Positions 16,475 to 24,349 of a stretch of DNA of 64,000 bases are shown here, piece by piece. The notes under the pieces were generated by a model. That model was not told where the DNA came from and made no database searches. It saw only the letters and a program-made list of their open reading frames with translations. This stretch comes from Methanoculleus methanifontis (GTDB lineage: Archaea > Halobacteriota > Methanomicrobia > Methanomicrobiales > Methanoculleaceae), in assembly GCF_030464365.1 (NCBI RefSeq), contig NZ_VCYI01000003.1, positions 124,001-188,000 of the forward strand, read 5' to 3'. Every line of letters begins with the position of its first letter. Position 1 is the first letter of the stretch. The position numbers were made by a program, and so were the translations under genes.

Positions 16475-17527
16475 ATGTGCGGCATTTTTGGTGTAATGGA
16501 TAAGAGGCGCCAGATGATGGATGGTTCCGGCATCCGCGAAGCCCTCTCCATGATGAACGAGCGCGGCAGCGGCGAGGGGGCGGGGTACGTCGCCTATGGC
16601 ATCTACCCCGACTACCGGGACTGCTACGCGCTCCATGTCTTCTTCGACAACGCATGCGAGAACAAAGCGATTGTCGACGCAACACTGGAGCAGTGGGGAT
16701 CAATCGAATGCGACGAAGCGATCCCTACCTGCGACCAGCTGAATCTCAAGGTAAACTGTACCCCCTGGCGTTACTTCTTCAAGCCCGACGCATCCCTTGC
16801 TCCGGGAAGCGCGTCACCGGAGAAGGACGTCGTCACGAATCTCGTGATGCAGATCAACGCTTGTGCGAACGGTGCTGAAATCGTCTCTTCCGGCAAGAAC
16901 GTCGGCCTTTTCAAAGCCAGCGGCTGGCCGGAGGATGTGGCGGACTACTACCGTATTCAGGACTACGAGGGCTACATCTGGCTCGCGCACAACCGCTACG
17001 CGACGAGCAACCCTGAGTTGTGGGAACGGCCCGACCCGTTCAACCTGCACGACTGGAGTGTCGTGGAGAACGGAAAGACCACCACCTACGGGGCCAACCG
17101 GCGCTACGTCGAAAGTTTCGGCTACAACTGCTCGACCGGCACCGACAGCGAGGTCATCGCCTACTTAATCGATCTTCTGACGCGCAAGCACGGCCTTGAC
17201 ATCAACCTCGCCATCCGCGCGCTCGCCCCGCCCTACTGGGACGAGATCGACCGGATGCCTGAAGCCGAGCAAAACCTGAACCGGGCCCTCCGGTTTGCCT
17301 ACGGCTCCGCGACAATGAACGGGCCGTTCACCGTCGTGGCCGCGAACCCCGATATGATGGTCGGGTTCACCGACCGGGGCAAACTCCGGCCGATGGTCGT
17401 CGGCGAGTGCGGCGATCGGCTCTACATCGCAAGCGAAGAGACAGCGATCCGCGCTATGGAACCGAAGGTCGAGTCGATAACGCGACCGGCTGCAGGAGAG
17501 CCGGTGATCGGGAGGGTTGCCCCATGA
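16475..17527 (+). CDS. Glutamate synthase, glutamine amidotransferase (class II) subunit
   Basis: A 350-residue Ntn-type amidohydrolase. The nucleophile Cys2 is exposed after Met removal (MCGIFGVMDKR), and the pocket motifs GYIWLAHNRYATSN and STGTDSEVIAYLIDLL are present. In archaea this domain is a separate protein that releases ammonia from glutamine for the FMN subunit. It starts 102 bases from glnA, divergently, and overlaps the next gene by ATGA at 17524. It is the first gene of a four-gene operon with all glutamate synthase parts. Confidence 0.92.
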   Translation: MCGIFGVMDKRRQMMDGSGIREALSMMNERGSGEGAGYVAYGIYPDYRDCYALHVFFDNACENKAIVDATLEQWGSIECDEAIPTCDQLNLKVNCTPWRYFFKPDASLAPGSASPEKDVVTNLVMQINACANGAEIVSSGKNVGLFKASGWPEDVADYYRIQDYEGYIWLAHNRYATSNPELWERPDPFNLHDWSVVENGKTTTYGANRRYVESFGYNCSTGTDSEVIAYLIDLLTRKHGLDINLAIRALAPPYWDEIDRMPEAEQNLNRALRFAYGSATMNGPFTVVAANPDMMVGFTDRGKLRPMVVGECGDRLYIASEETAIRAMEPKVESITRPAAGEPVIGRVAP

Positions 17528-19041
17528 ACAGCAACTTCGGGAGCATGCCGCTCCGCTACCGGATCAGCATCGACCGGGAGCAGTGCATGGAGTGCGGACG
17601 CTGTGTCGAGAACTGCCCCTACGGTGTCTTCCGGTGGGATGGTGAGAGGATCCTCATCAACTCACGGAACTGCACCGCCTGCCACCGGTGCCTCACCTAC
17701 TGCCCCCGGGACGCCATCATGCTCCAGGAGCATCCCTGCGATTACCGGAGCCACCCGGTCTGGACCAGGGGGGTCAGGGAATCGATCTACAACCAGGCCA
17801 GGACGGGTAAGATCATCCTCGCCGGGATGGGCAGCGTCGCGAACCTTCCGATCATCTTCGACCACCTGATGCTGGACGCCTGCCAGGTCACCACGCCTCC
17901 GACCGACCCGCTCCGTGAGCCCGTCGAGCTCCGGACCTACCTCGGGAAGAAGCCGTCGAAACTGGAGTTCACGCAGAAACCGAACGGCGACGTCGAACTC
18001 TCCACGGAACTCACCCCGAACCTCATGCTCGAGACGCCGATCATGCTCGGCCACATGAGTTACGGTGCGCTCAGCCTCAACGCCCACGTGGCGATGGCCC
18101 GGGCGGCAAAAGAGACCGGGACGTTCATGGGCACCGGCGAGGGTGGACTCCATCCCGGTCTCTACCCCTACCAGGACCGGATGATCGTCCAGATCGCCTC
18201 CGGACGGTTCGGCGTGAACGTCGACTACCTGGAGCGCGGCGCCGCGATCGAACTCAAACTCGGCCAGGGCGCAAAACCGGGCATCGGCGGGCACCTCCCG
18301 GGAGAGAAGGTGAGTGCGGACGTCTCCAAGACAAGGATGATCCCGCAGGGTAGCGACGCGATCAGCCCTGCGCCGCACCACGATATCTACGGCATCGAGG
18401 ATCTTCCCCAACTCGTCAACTCCGTCAAGGAAGCGACGGAGCGGAAGAAGCCAATCTTCGCGAAGATCGCCGCCGTCAACAACAACGCCGAGAACGTTGC
18501 GGCCGTCGCCCGGTCCGGGGTGGACGCCATCGCCATCGACGGGTTCCGCGGCGGTACCGGCGCGGCACCGCGGGTCTTCCGCGACCACGTCGGTATCCCG
18601 ATCGAGGTCGCCATCGCGACCGCCGACAGGGAACTCCGCAACCAGGGGCTCAGGAACGAGGTCTCTCTCATCGCCTGCGGCAGCATCCGGGAGAGCGCCG
18701 ATGTCATCAAGGCGATCGCCCTCGGCGCCGATGCGGTCTACATCGGCACCGCGGCGCTCGTGGCGATGGGCTGCCGGGTCTGCGGAAACTGCTACCAGGG
18801 CCTCTGCTCCTGGGGAATCGCCACCCAGCGTCCAGATCTCGTGGCGCGCCTTGACCCCGACGTGGCATCGAACCAGGTGGCAAACCTGATCCGTGCCTGG
18901 ACGCTCGAGATCACCGAACTGATGGGTGCGGCGGGTATCAACAGCATCGAGAGCCTGCGCGGCAACCGCGACCGGCTCCGGGGCTACATGCTTGACGAAG
19001 GGCTCCTCGAAATTCTCGACGTCAAGTCGGTGGGAGCGTGA
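17524..19041 (+). CDS. Glutamate synthase, FMN-binding catalytic subunit with ferredoxin domain
   Basis: A 505-residue subunit. An N-terminal 2[4Fe-4S] ferredoxin domain (CMECGRCVENCPYG at about 20-33 and CTACHRCLTYCPRD at about 50-63) precedes the (beta/alpha)8 FMN domain with GTGEGGLHPGLYPYQDRM, GAKPGIGGHLPGEKV and the [3Fe-4S] segment GCRVCGNCYQGLCSWG. It converts 2-oxoglutarate and ammonia to glutamate using electrons through its clusters. Start is ATG 17524, overlapping the amidotransferase stop. This archaeal arrangement lacks the bacterial NADPH-binding small subunit. Confidence 0.94.
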   Translation: MNSNFGSMPLRYRISIDREQCMECGRCVENCPYGVFRWDGERILINSRNCTACHRCLTYCPRDAIMLQEHPCDYRSHPVWTRGVRESIYNQARTGKIILAGMGSVANLPIIFDHLMLDACQVTTPPTDPLREPVELRTYLGKKPSKLEFTQKPNGDVELSTELTPNLMLETPIMLGHMSYGALSLNAHVAMARAAKETGTFMGTGEGGLHPGLYPYQDRMIVQIASGRFGVNVDYLERGAAIELKLGQGAKPGIGGHLPGEKVSADVSKTRMIPQGSDAISPAPHHDIYGIEDLPQLVNSVKEATERKKPIFAKIAAVNNNAENVAAVARSGVDAIAIDGFRGGTGAAPRVFRDHVGIPIEVAIATADRELRNQGLRNEVSLIACGSIRESADVIKAIALGADAVYIGTAALVAMGCRVCGNCYQGLCSWGIATQRPDLVARLDPDVASNQVANLIRAWTLEITELMGAAGINSIESLRGNRDRLRGYMLDEGLLEILDVKSVGA

Positions 19042-19046
19042 GAACA

Positions 19047-19784
19047 ATGGCAAAACAGGTCACGATCGATGCGAAGGGAGTGCATTACACCCCCTTAAAC
19101 CAGCAGATCAGGAAGGCTGTCGAGGACGGGGTCGACGAGATCGTCGTCGACAACGTCCTCGGGCAGCGGTTCATCGGCAACGGTCTTCGCGGGAACGCCA
19201 CCATCCGGGTTAACGGCGTTGCAGGCGGGGATCTCGCCATGTTCATGAGCGGTCCGACCGTCATCGTCAGCGGCAACGCGGAGCACGCGCCCGGTAACAC
19301 AATGGATTCCGGGAAGGTGGTGATCCACGGGAGCGCCGGCGATGCGGTGGCGCACAGCATGCGGGGCGGCAAGGTCTTCGTCCGCGGAGATATCGGTTAC
19401 CGGGGCGGGATCCACATGAAGCAGTACGAGACGCAGCGGCCCATACTGGTCGTCGGCGGGTCGGCACAGACGTTCCTCGGCGAGTACATGGCGGGCGGCC
19501 TCTTGCTCGTTCTCGGTCTCGACGGAGCCATGAAAGCCCGGGAGATCGGGAGCGGAATCCATGGCGGCGAGATCGTCATCCGCGGAGACGTGGACGAAGC
19601 CTGCCTCGCTGCAGGGGCAAAGAAACTGCCGCTCACTGACGAGGACAGGGCACGGATCGCCCCGGTCATCCAGGAGTTTGCAGCCGATTTCGGGCTCGAT
19701 GCGGAGCCGCTCGTAAAGGCGGACTACACCCGGATCGTCCCTGCGAGCGCAAGACCCTTTGCCGGGAAGTACACGTGGGAGTGA
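19047..19784 (+). CDS. Glutamate synthase, GXGXG (alpha-subunit C-terminal) domain protein
   Basis: A 245-residue right-handed beta-helix protein corresponding to the C-terminal domain of bacterial GltB. Repeated G-x-G-x-G turns are visible (GNGLRGNATIRVNGVAGGD, GNAEHAPGNTMDSGKV, GSAGDAVAHSMRGGKV, GDIGYRGGIHMK). ATG 19047 is preferred; a GTG at 19038 would add three residues. In bacteria this domain holds the ammonia tunnel between amidotransferase and FMN sites. The tail includes an extra acidic segment ending in FAGKYTWE. Confidence 0.92.
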   Translation: MAKQVTIDAKGVHYTPLNQQIRKAVEDGVDEIVVDNVLGQRFIGNGLRGNATIRVNGVAGGDLAMFMSGPTVIVSGNAEHAPGNTMDSGKVVIHGSAGDAVAHSMRGGKVFVRGDIGYRGGIHMKQYETQRPILVVGGSAQTFLGEYMAGGLLLVLGLDGAMKAREIGSGIHGGEIVIRGDVDEACLAAGAKKLPLTDEDRARIAPVIQEFAADFGLDAEPLVKADYTRIVPASARPFAGKYTWE

Positions 19785-19789
19785 TAGGC

Positions 19790-20809
19790 ATGGAGATGAA
19801 GACATTCAAAGACCTGAAGTCGGAGGTCTGGGATACGGAACTCTGCTCCGGGTGTGGGGCGTGCGTGGCGGTCTGCCCGGCGGATGCCCTCCGGTTCGAG
19901 CCGGGGAACACCGATACGCCGGTGAACATCGGCTACTGCAAGGCCGATAACGACGGCGTGCCCTGCGGGGCGTGCTACGCAGCCTGCCCGCGGGTCGACC
20001 TCGCGGCGCAGGGGAAGATGCTCGGGGAGTACCAGGATATCGTTGCGGCCCGTTCGGTATTCACCGTTGAGCGCAAGCAGAGCGGCGGCGCGGTGACGGC
20101 GATCCTCGTCAACGCGCTCGATGAAGGGCTTATCGATGCGGTTGTCACCGTGACGAGAGACCCCTGGACGATGAAACCGTCGTCTGCGGTGATCACCTCC
20201 TCAGAGGAACTCGTCCAGCACGCCGGGAGCCGCTACTCCTGGTGGGTGCCGCTCCTTGCGTCCCTCAAGGAAGCCGTGGTCACCCGGAAGTACCGGCACA
20301 TCGCGGTCGTGGGCGTGCCCTGTGTGGCGCGGGCGACCCAGGCGATCCGGGCGAGCGACCACGAACTCCTCCGGCCCTACGCGAAGGCGATCCGGCTCGT
20401 GATCGGCCTCTTCTGCACGGAGACCTTCGACTACGCGAAACTGGTCGAGGGGAAACTGCAGTCCGAGCGCAAGATCGAGCCCTGGGAGATCCGCCACCTG
20501 GACATCAAGGGCAAACTGGACGTCTACCTGCAGGACGAGCGGCACATCTCCATCCCGCTCGCCGAGCTGGAGGAGTCCGTCCGCCCCGGGTGCGGGGTCT
20601 GCAACGACTTTACGGCGGTGAACGCGGACGTCTCCGCGGGTGCCGTCGGGTCGCCGGACGGGTACACGACGCTCGTTATCCGTAACGACATCGGGAGAGG
20701 GTTCGTCGACCGTGCGGTCTGGCAGGGGAAACTCGCGACCGGCAGCGCCGTCGATCTCCACATCATCGAGCAGCTGGCCGCGCGGAAAGCGCAGCGCCGG
20801 CAGGAATAA
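19790..20809 (+). CDS. FrhB-like (coenzyme F420 hydrogenase beta-subunit family) iron-sulfur flavoprotein
   Basis: A 339-residue member of the F420-oxidising/reducing FrhB family. It starts with a ferredoxin-like part (CSGCGACVAVCPAD) and a second Cys set (CGACYAACPR), then the FrhB flavin domain with SGGAVTAILVNALDEGLIDA, VGVPCVARATQAIRA and GLFCTETFDY. Family members move hydride between F420 and FAD. As fourth gene directly after the three glutamate synthase genes (6-base spacing from the previous stop; a GTG at 19775 would overlap it), it is the natural candidate to feed F420H2 electrons to glutamate synthesis. That role is inferred. Confidence 0.88.
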   Translation: MEMKTFKDLKSEVWDTELCSGCGACVAVCPADALRFEPGNTDTPVNIGYCKADNDGVPCGACYAACPRVDLAAQGKMLGEYQDIVAARSVFTVERKQSGGAVTAILVNALDEGLIDAVVTVTRDPWTMKPSSAVITSSEELVQHAGSRYSWWVPLLASLKEAVVTRKYRHIAVVGVPCVARATQAIRASDHELLRPYAKAIRLVIGLFCTETFDYAKLVEGKLQSERKIEPWEIRHLDIKGKLDVYLQDERHISIPLAELEESVRPGCGVCNDFTAVNADVSAGAVGSPDGYTTLVIRNDIGRGFVDRAVWQGKLATGSAVDLHIIEQLAARKAQRRQE

Positions 20810-20812
20810 TAC

Positions 20813-20819
20813 TTTTTTT
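20813..20819 (+). terminator. T-run terminator after the glutamate synthase operon
   Basis: Seven T residues start 4 bases after the FrhB-like stop codon. Confidence 0.55.
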
Positions 20820-20976
20820 ATCCCTTTACGGTTCCCAGCCCTCCGGGATTCCGTATTGAGCCGGTCGGACGTATCGCCGGGCAACGCCCCCTTCAGGCAA
20901 CCCTGACCCGCAAAAGCGACGATTTATGTACACTCGCCCTCACCGCACCCCGGGGTCGGGAGGTTCATCTGGTATG

Positions 20977-21009
20977 ACAATTCATATTAGTATGAAATGC
21001 ATGAATTGT
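20977..21009 (+). promoter_or_regulatory. Nested inverted repeat upstream of the methyltransferase operon
   Basis: ACAATTCAT (20977-20985) pairs with ATGAATTGT (21001-21009), perfect 9-base arms. Inside, TTCATA-TTAG-TATGAA (20981-20996) is a second perfect palindrome sharing the first arm. It lies about 70 bases before the methyltransferase ATG in AT-rich DNA, fitting an operator rather than a terminator. Confidence 0.5.
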
Positions 21010-21078
21010 GTGAGGTGGGCACGGTGCACCGGCTTCGCAGAGGCGTACCGGGGCCTGTACCGATAAGGGAGGTGCTGT

Positions 21079-21660
21079 ATGGCCGCATACACGCATAACA
21101 CTGCAGAACAGGCAGACCGCATGCCGGATCTCCACTTCAGGCTGATGTCGCTTGCGTTCCGCGTCAGGGATCGCATTCGCCCTCCGGGGAGACTGCTTGT
21201 GGAGATCAGGATCCGGGAAGGCATGACCGTCGTGGATTACGGGTGCGGCCCGGGGAGCTACGTCAAAGAGGCATCCGGGCTCGTCGGTGCGGCCGGCACC
21301 GTCTACGCGGTGGACGTCCACGAGCTTGCCGTCGAGGCCGTCTCCCGCCGGGCCCGCAAGGAAGGGCTCGCAAACGTCGTCCCTGTCCGTGCGAAGGGCT
21401 ACGACTCCGGTCTCCCCGATGCGGTCGCGGACCTCGCCTACGCCCTCGACATGTTCCACATGGTCGAAAACCAGAAGGCGTTCCTCGCAGAACTCCACCG
21501 GATCACGAAACCGGACGGCATCCTGATCCTGGACGACGGGCACCAGCCGCGGGAGAAAACGCGCAGGGCACTCCTGGACTCGGGATTATGGACTATCGAA
21601 GCGGAGACCGGAGAATACCTGCGATGCCGTCCGCTGTCGGGAAACACACCAACGGAGTGA
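21079..21660 (+). CDS. Class I SAM-dependent methyltransferase
   Basis: A 193-residue Rossmann-fold methyltransferase with motif I VVDYGCGPGSYVKEASGLVG at about residues 53-72, motif II YAVDVHELAVEAV, and a later FHMVENQKAFLAEL block. It has no targeting signal. The N-terminus (PDLHFRLMSLAFRVRDRI) resembles methanogen ubiE/arsenite-type methyltransferases, but the three cysteines of ArsM are absent. ATG 21079 follows AGGGAGGTGCTGT. It is first in an operon with the AbrB-like protein and ABC exporter genes; small-molecule substrate unknown. Confidence 0.85.
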   Translation: MAAYTHNTAEQADRMPDLHFRLMSLAFRVRDRIRPPGRLLVEIRIREGMTVVDYGCGPGSYVKEASGLVGAAGTVYAVDVHELAVEAVSRRARKEGLANVVPVRAKGYDSGLPDAVADLAYALDMFHMVENQKAFLAELHRITKPDGILILDDGHQPREKTRRALLDSGLWTIEAETGEYLRCRPLSGNTPTE

Positions 21661-21668
21661 CAGAACCT

Positions 21669-21929
21669 ATGTTCCACGACCACCACCGCTGCCACGACCA
21701 CGGCGGCAGAAAACACATCTTCGGGACGGTCAAGGTCGGCGAACGCGGCCAGATCGTCATCCCGAAAGAAGCGCGCGAGATCTTCGATATCAAGCCCGGC
21801 GACACGCTGATGATCCTCGGCGACGAAGGGCGCGGGCTTGCCGTCGTCAAAGCGGATAAGTTCCGCCGGATCGCAGAGGAGATGCTCCGGATCTTCGAAG
21901 TCGAGCCGGAGGAGCCGCCGGAGGAGTGA
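21669..21929 (+). CDS. AbrB/SpoVT-type DNA-binding protein with His-rich N-terminal tail
   Basis: An 86-residue swapped-hairpin DNA-binding protein: FGTVKVGERGQIVIPKEAR followed by IKPGDTLMILGDEGRGLAVVK. The first 16 residues (MFHDHHRCHDHGGRKH) hold six histidines, two aspartates and a cysteine, an unusual metal-binding-like tail on an AbrB fold. It ends in an acidic PEEPPEE tail. Starts 8 bases after the methyltransferase stop, and the ABC ATPase follows. A metal-responsive regulator of its own operon is the simplest idea, not shown. Confidence 0.85.
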   Translation: MFHDHHRCHDHGGRKHIFGTVKVGERGQIVIPKEAREIFDIKPGDTLMILGDEGRGLAVVKADKFRRIAEEMLRIFEVEPEEPPEE

Positions 21930-21966
21930 AGATGAGCGGTTCAAACGCACCATCTCGGAGAACCCC

Positions 21967-22950
21967 ATGCAGGCCATAGACGCACGCAACCTGACGAAAT
22001 CCTTCGGCGATCTCGTCGCCGTCGACGGCATCTCGTTCTCCATCGCGAGCGGCGAGATCTTCGGGCTCCTCGGCCCGAACGGAGCGGGAAAAACCACGAC
22101 CATCTCCATGCTCTCGACGATGCAGAAACCCACCTCGGGCACGGCGACGGTCAACGGCCACGATGTCGTGACGCGGGAAGACGACGTCCGCAAGTCCATC
22201 GGGATCGTCTTTCAGGACCAGAGCCTGGACGAAGAACTGACGGCGTACGAGAACATGGACTTCCACGGCCGCCTCTACCGGATCGGCGGGGAGGAGCGGC
22301 GCCGGCGTATCGGCGAACTCCTGGCTCTCGTCGGGCTTGCCGACCGGAAAGACGACCTCGTCAAGACCTACTCGGGCGGCATGCGCCGACGGCTCGAGAT
22401 CGCCCGGGGACTGCTCCACGAGCCGAAAGTGCTCTTCCTGGACGAGCCCACCCTCGGCCTCGATCCCCAGACGCGAAACCATCTCTGGGAGTATATCGCG
22501 CGGTTAAACAACGAGAAGGGCATCACCATCATCCTCACCACACACTACATGGAGGAAGCCGACCGGCTCTGCGACCGCATAGCGATCGTCGACCGCGGGA
22601 CGATCGTCGCGCTCGACACCGCGGAGAACCTGAAACATTCCATCGGCGGCGACGTCGTCACCATAACCTCCCCCGACCCCGATAAAATCGCCGATCTCCT
22701 GACCGCCCCATGGGTCTCCGGGATCGAGCGGCACGACGGCTCGGTGACGGTCCGCCTGCAGGAAGCCGACCGGCACATCCCCGGGATCGTGACCGCCATC
22801 CACCAGAGCGGCATCGGCATCAACTCCCTCTCGGTGAGGAAACCGACGCTCGAGGACGTCTTCCTGCACTATACGGGAAAGACGATCAGGGACGAGGAGG
22901 CGGACGGCAAAGAGACGATACGCATGTTCCAGCGGGCAAGGAGGCGGTAA
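21967..22950 (+). CDS. ABC transporter ATP-binding protein (DrrA-like)
   Basis: A 327-residue ABC ATPase of the drug/ABC-2 exporter class. Walker A is GPNGAGKTTTI at about residues 36-46, the signature is YSGGMRRRLEIARG, Walker B is VLFLDEPTLGLD, and H-loop is TTHYMEEADRLCD. A C-terminal extension of about 100 residues (DVVTITSPDPDKIADLL onward) is typical of DrrA/CcmA-type exporters. ATG 21967 is used; it begins MQAIDARNLTKSFGD. It pairs with the permease 2 bases downstream. Confidence 0.92.
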   Translation: MQAIDARNLTKSFGDLVAVDGISFSIASGEIFGLLGPNGAGKTTTISMLSTMQKPTSGTATVNGHDVVTREDDVRKSIGIVFQDQSLDEELTAYENMDFHGRLYRIGGEERRRRIGELLALVGLADRKDDLVKTYSGGMRRRLEIARGLLHEPKVLFLDEPTLGLDPQTRNHLWEYIARLNNEKGITIILTTHYMEEADRLCDRIAIVDRGTIVALDTAENLKHSIGGDVVTITSPDPDKIADLLTAPWVSGIERHDGSVTVRLQEADRHIPGIVTAIHQSGIGINSLSVRKPTLEDVFLHYTGKTIRDEEADGKETIRMFQRARRR

Positions 22951-22952
22951 GC

Positions 22953-23702
22953 ATGGATATCGTCTATACCATCTGGCTGCGCAACGTCAAGCGCTACCTG
23001 CGCTCAAAGAGCAGGATCGTCGGCAGCCTCGGAATGCCCCTCTTCTTCATGCTGGTGCTCGGGTTCGGGCTGAACTCGATCGTCCGGATTCCCGGCATGG
23101 AGGAAGGTTACCTCGAGTTCATCATCCCCGGCATCGTCGCGATGAGCGTCCTCTTCACCTCGGTCTTTTCAGGGATCCAGATCATCTGGGACAAACAGTT
23201 CGGGTTTCTGAAAGAGACGCTCGTCGCCCCGGTCTCGCGGCTCGAGATCATGATCGGCCAGACGCTCGGGGGAGCGACGACGGCGGTCATCCAGGGGCTG
23301 ATCCTGATGGTGTTCGCGCTCTTCATCGGGCTCCAACCCGCCGGCATCACCGGGTTCCTGGTCGCCGTCGGGTTCATGGCGCTGATCGGCGTGACCTTCA
23401 CCGCGTTCGGGATCGCGATTGCATCGAGGATGGAGGACATGCACGGCTTCCAGCTCATCATGAACTTCGTGATCTTCCCGATCTTCGGGCTTTCCGGGGC
23501 ACTCTTCCCCATCAACAGCCTGCCCGGCTGGCTCCGGCCGCTGACGCTCGCCGACCCCCTGACCTACGGCGTCGAGGGCATCCGCTACGGCCTTTCGGGC
23601 ACCGCCCAGGTTCACCCGCTCGCGAGCCTCGCCGTCATGGCCGCCTGCGCCGTGCTCATGACCGTCGCCGGGGCGTACCTCTTCCGGAAGATCCAGACGT
23701 GA
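22953..23702 (+). CDS. ABC-2 type transporter permease
   Basis: A 249-residue six-helix ABC-2 membrane protein. Hydrophobic segments occur near residues 25-45, 58-75, 103-130, 138-160, 168-188 and 222-243. It has the family phrase FKETLVAPVSRLEIMIGQTLGG-like (FLKETLVAPVSR) and the LSGALFPINSLPGWLRPLT signature before the last helix. It exports an unknown substrate with the preceding ATPase; linkage to the methyltransferase and His-rich AbrB gene suggests detoxification or a small lipophilic compound. Confidence 0.9.
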   Translation: MDIVYTIWLRNVKRYLRSKSRIVGSLGMPLFFMLVLGFGLNSIVRIPGMEEGYLEFIIPGIVAMSVLFTSVFSGIQIIWDKQFGFLKETLVAPVSRLEIMIGQTLGGATTAVIQGLILMVFALFIGLQPAGITGFLVAVGFMALIGVTFTAFGIAIASRMEDMHGFQLIMNFVIFPIFGLSGALFPINSLPGWLRPLTLADPLTYGVEGIRYGLSGTAQVHPLASLAVMAACAVLMTVAGAYLFRKIQT

Positions 23703-23730
23703 AGTGCTCCTGCCGGGACGGCACTCGCAA

Positions 23731-23760
23731 CCCACACCTTTGGTGCTCAAGCTCCGGTCC
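23731..23760 (+). repeat. Dispersed intergenic repeat, copy C
   Basis: CACCTTTGGTGCTCAAGCTC and the following CGGTCC match copies at 52231-52272 and (inverted) 34348-34389. It sits between the ABC permease stop and the end of the frameshifted gene. Confidence 0.5.
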
Positions 23761-24163
23761 TAACGGATCGTCGCATCCCGCACAGCCTGCTCGGCCGCAT
23801 ACCCGATCCCGAGGGCGATGATCGGGATCATGAGGTAACAAAGCCCGATCTCTCCCATGTAGGTGCCGGCGTCCATCCCCGAGAGGGGCAGGAGGACGGC
23901 GGCGTCGAGCGCCCAGTTGATCAGGAGCCATACCCCGCCGAGCAGGGCGCCTTCCCGAACGAAATGGTTCCGCACGCCCCCGAAGTAGACCAGGATGAGA
24001 TGGTCCCGAGCGCGGCCGAGAAGACGATCAGGATCGACTTGATCATGAAGATGTCATAGAGCGGCTCGCCCTCTGGTGAATAAAGAGGGGCCGAGATGAG
24101 GAAGGGGAGGAGCCAGGTGAGGAGGCCGAGACTGACGAGTTTACCATATTTTGCCGCGACCAT
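23760..24163 (-). pseudogene. Frameshifted small membrane protein gene
   Basis: From ATG 24163 the minus strand reads MVAAKYGKLVSLGLLTWLLP, two hydrophobic helices, then FSAALGT. Near 24000 the sensible frame shifts: ILVYFGGVRNHFVREGALLG continues in the next frame through two more helices to the stop at 23760. One missing base restores a four-helix protein of about 134 residues with a charged C-terminus (EQAVRDATIR). The gene is either recently broken or contains a sequencing error. It resembles small DUF5367-type membrane proteins of methanogens; function unknown. Confidence 0.65.
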
Positions 24164-24349
24164 GCTGAAAGATTGGACTGCAACGTAATATACGGATCGG
24201 AGATGCACGGGCACCGGGCGAGGGCAGCGTTTCGGTTCACGCTGCAAAAAGCTGTCCGGGACGAACCGGGGGCTCCGGCCGATGGCGACGTGCAGGGGTG
24301 CAGGGTTCCCCTGATCGGTTGAGAGACGCCGGAGCGGCCCGGCAGGCCC

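Noticed and set aside
16373-16636. N-terminal extension of glnA to 16636
   Set aside because: It runs antisense through the glutamate synthase amidotransferase start and promoter; the conserved N-terminus begins at 16372.
17662-19053. 463-residue minus-strand open frame opposite the glutamate synthase FMN subunit
   Set aside because: It mirrors a strongly conserved plus-strand gene; low-complexity composition rich in D, R, V, G is typical of antisense frames in high-GC DNA.
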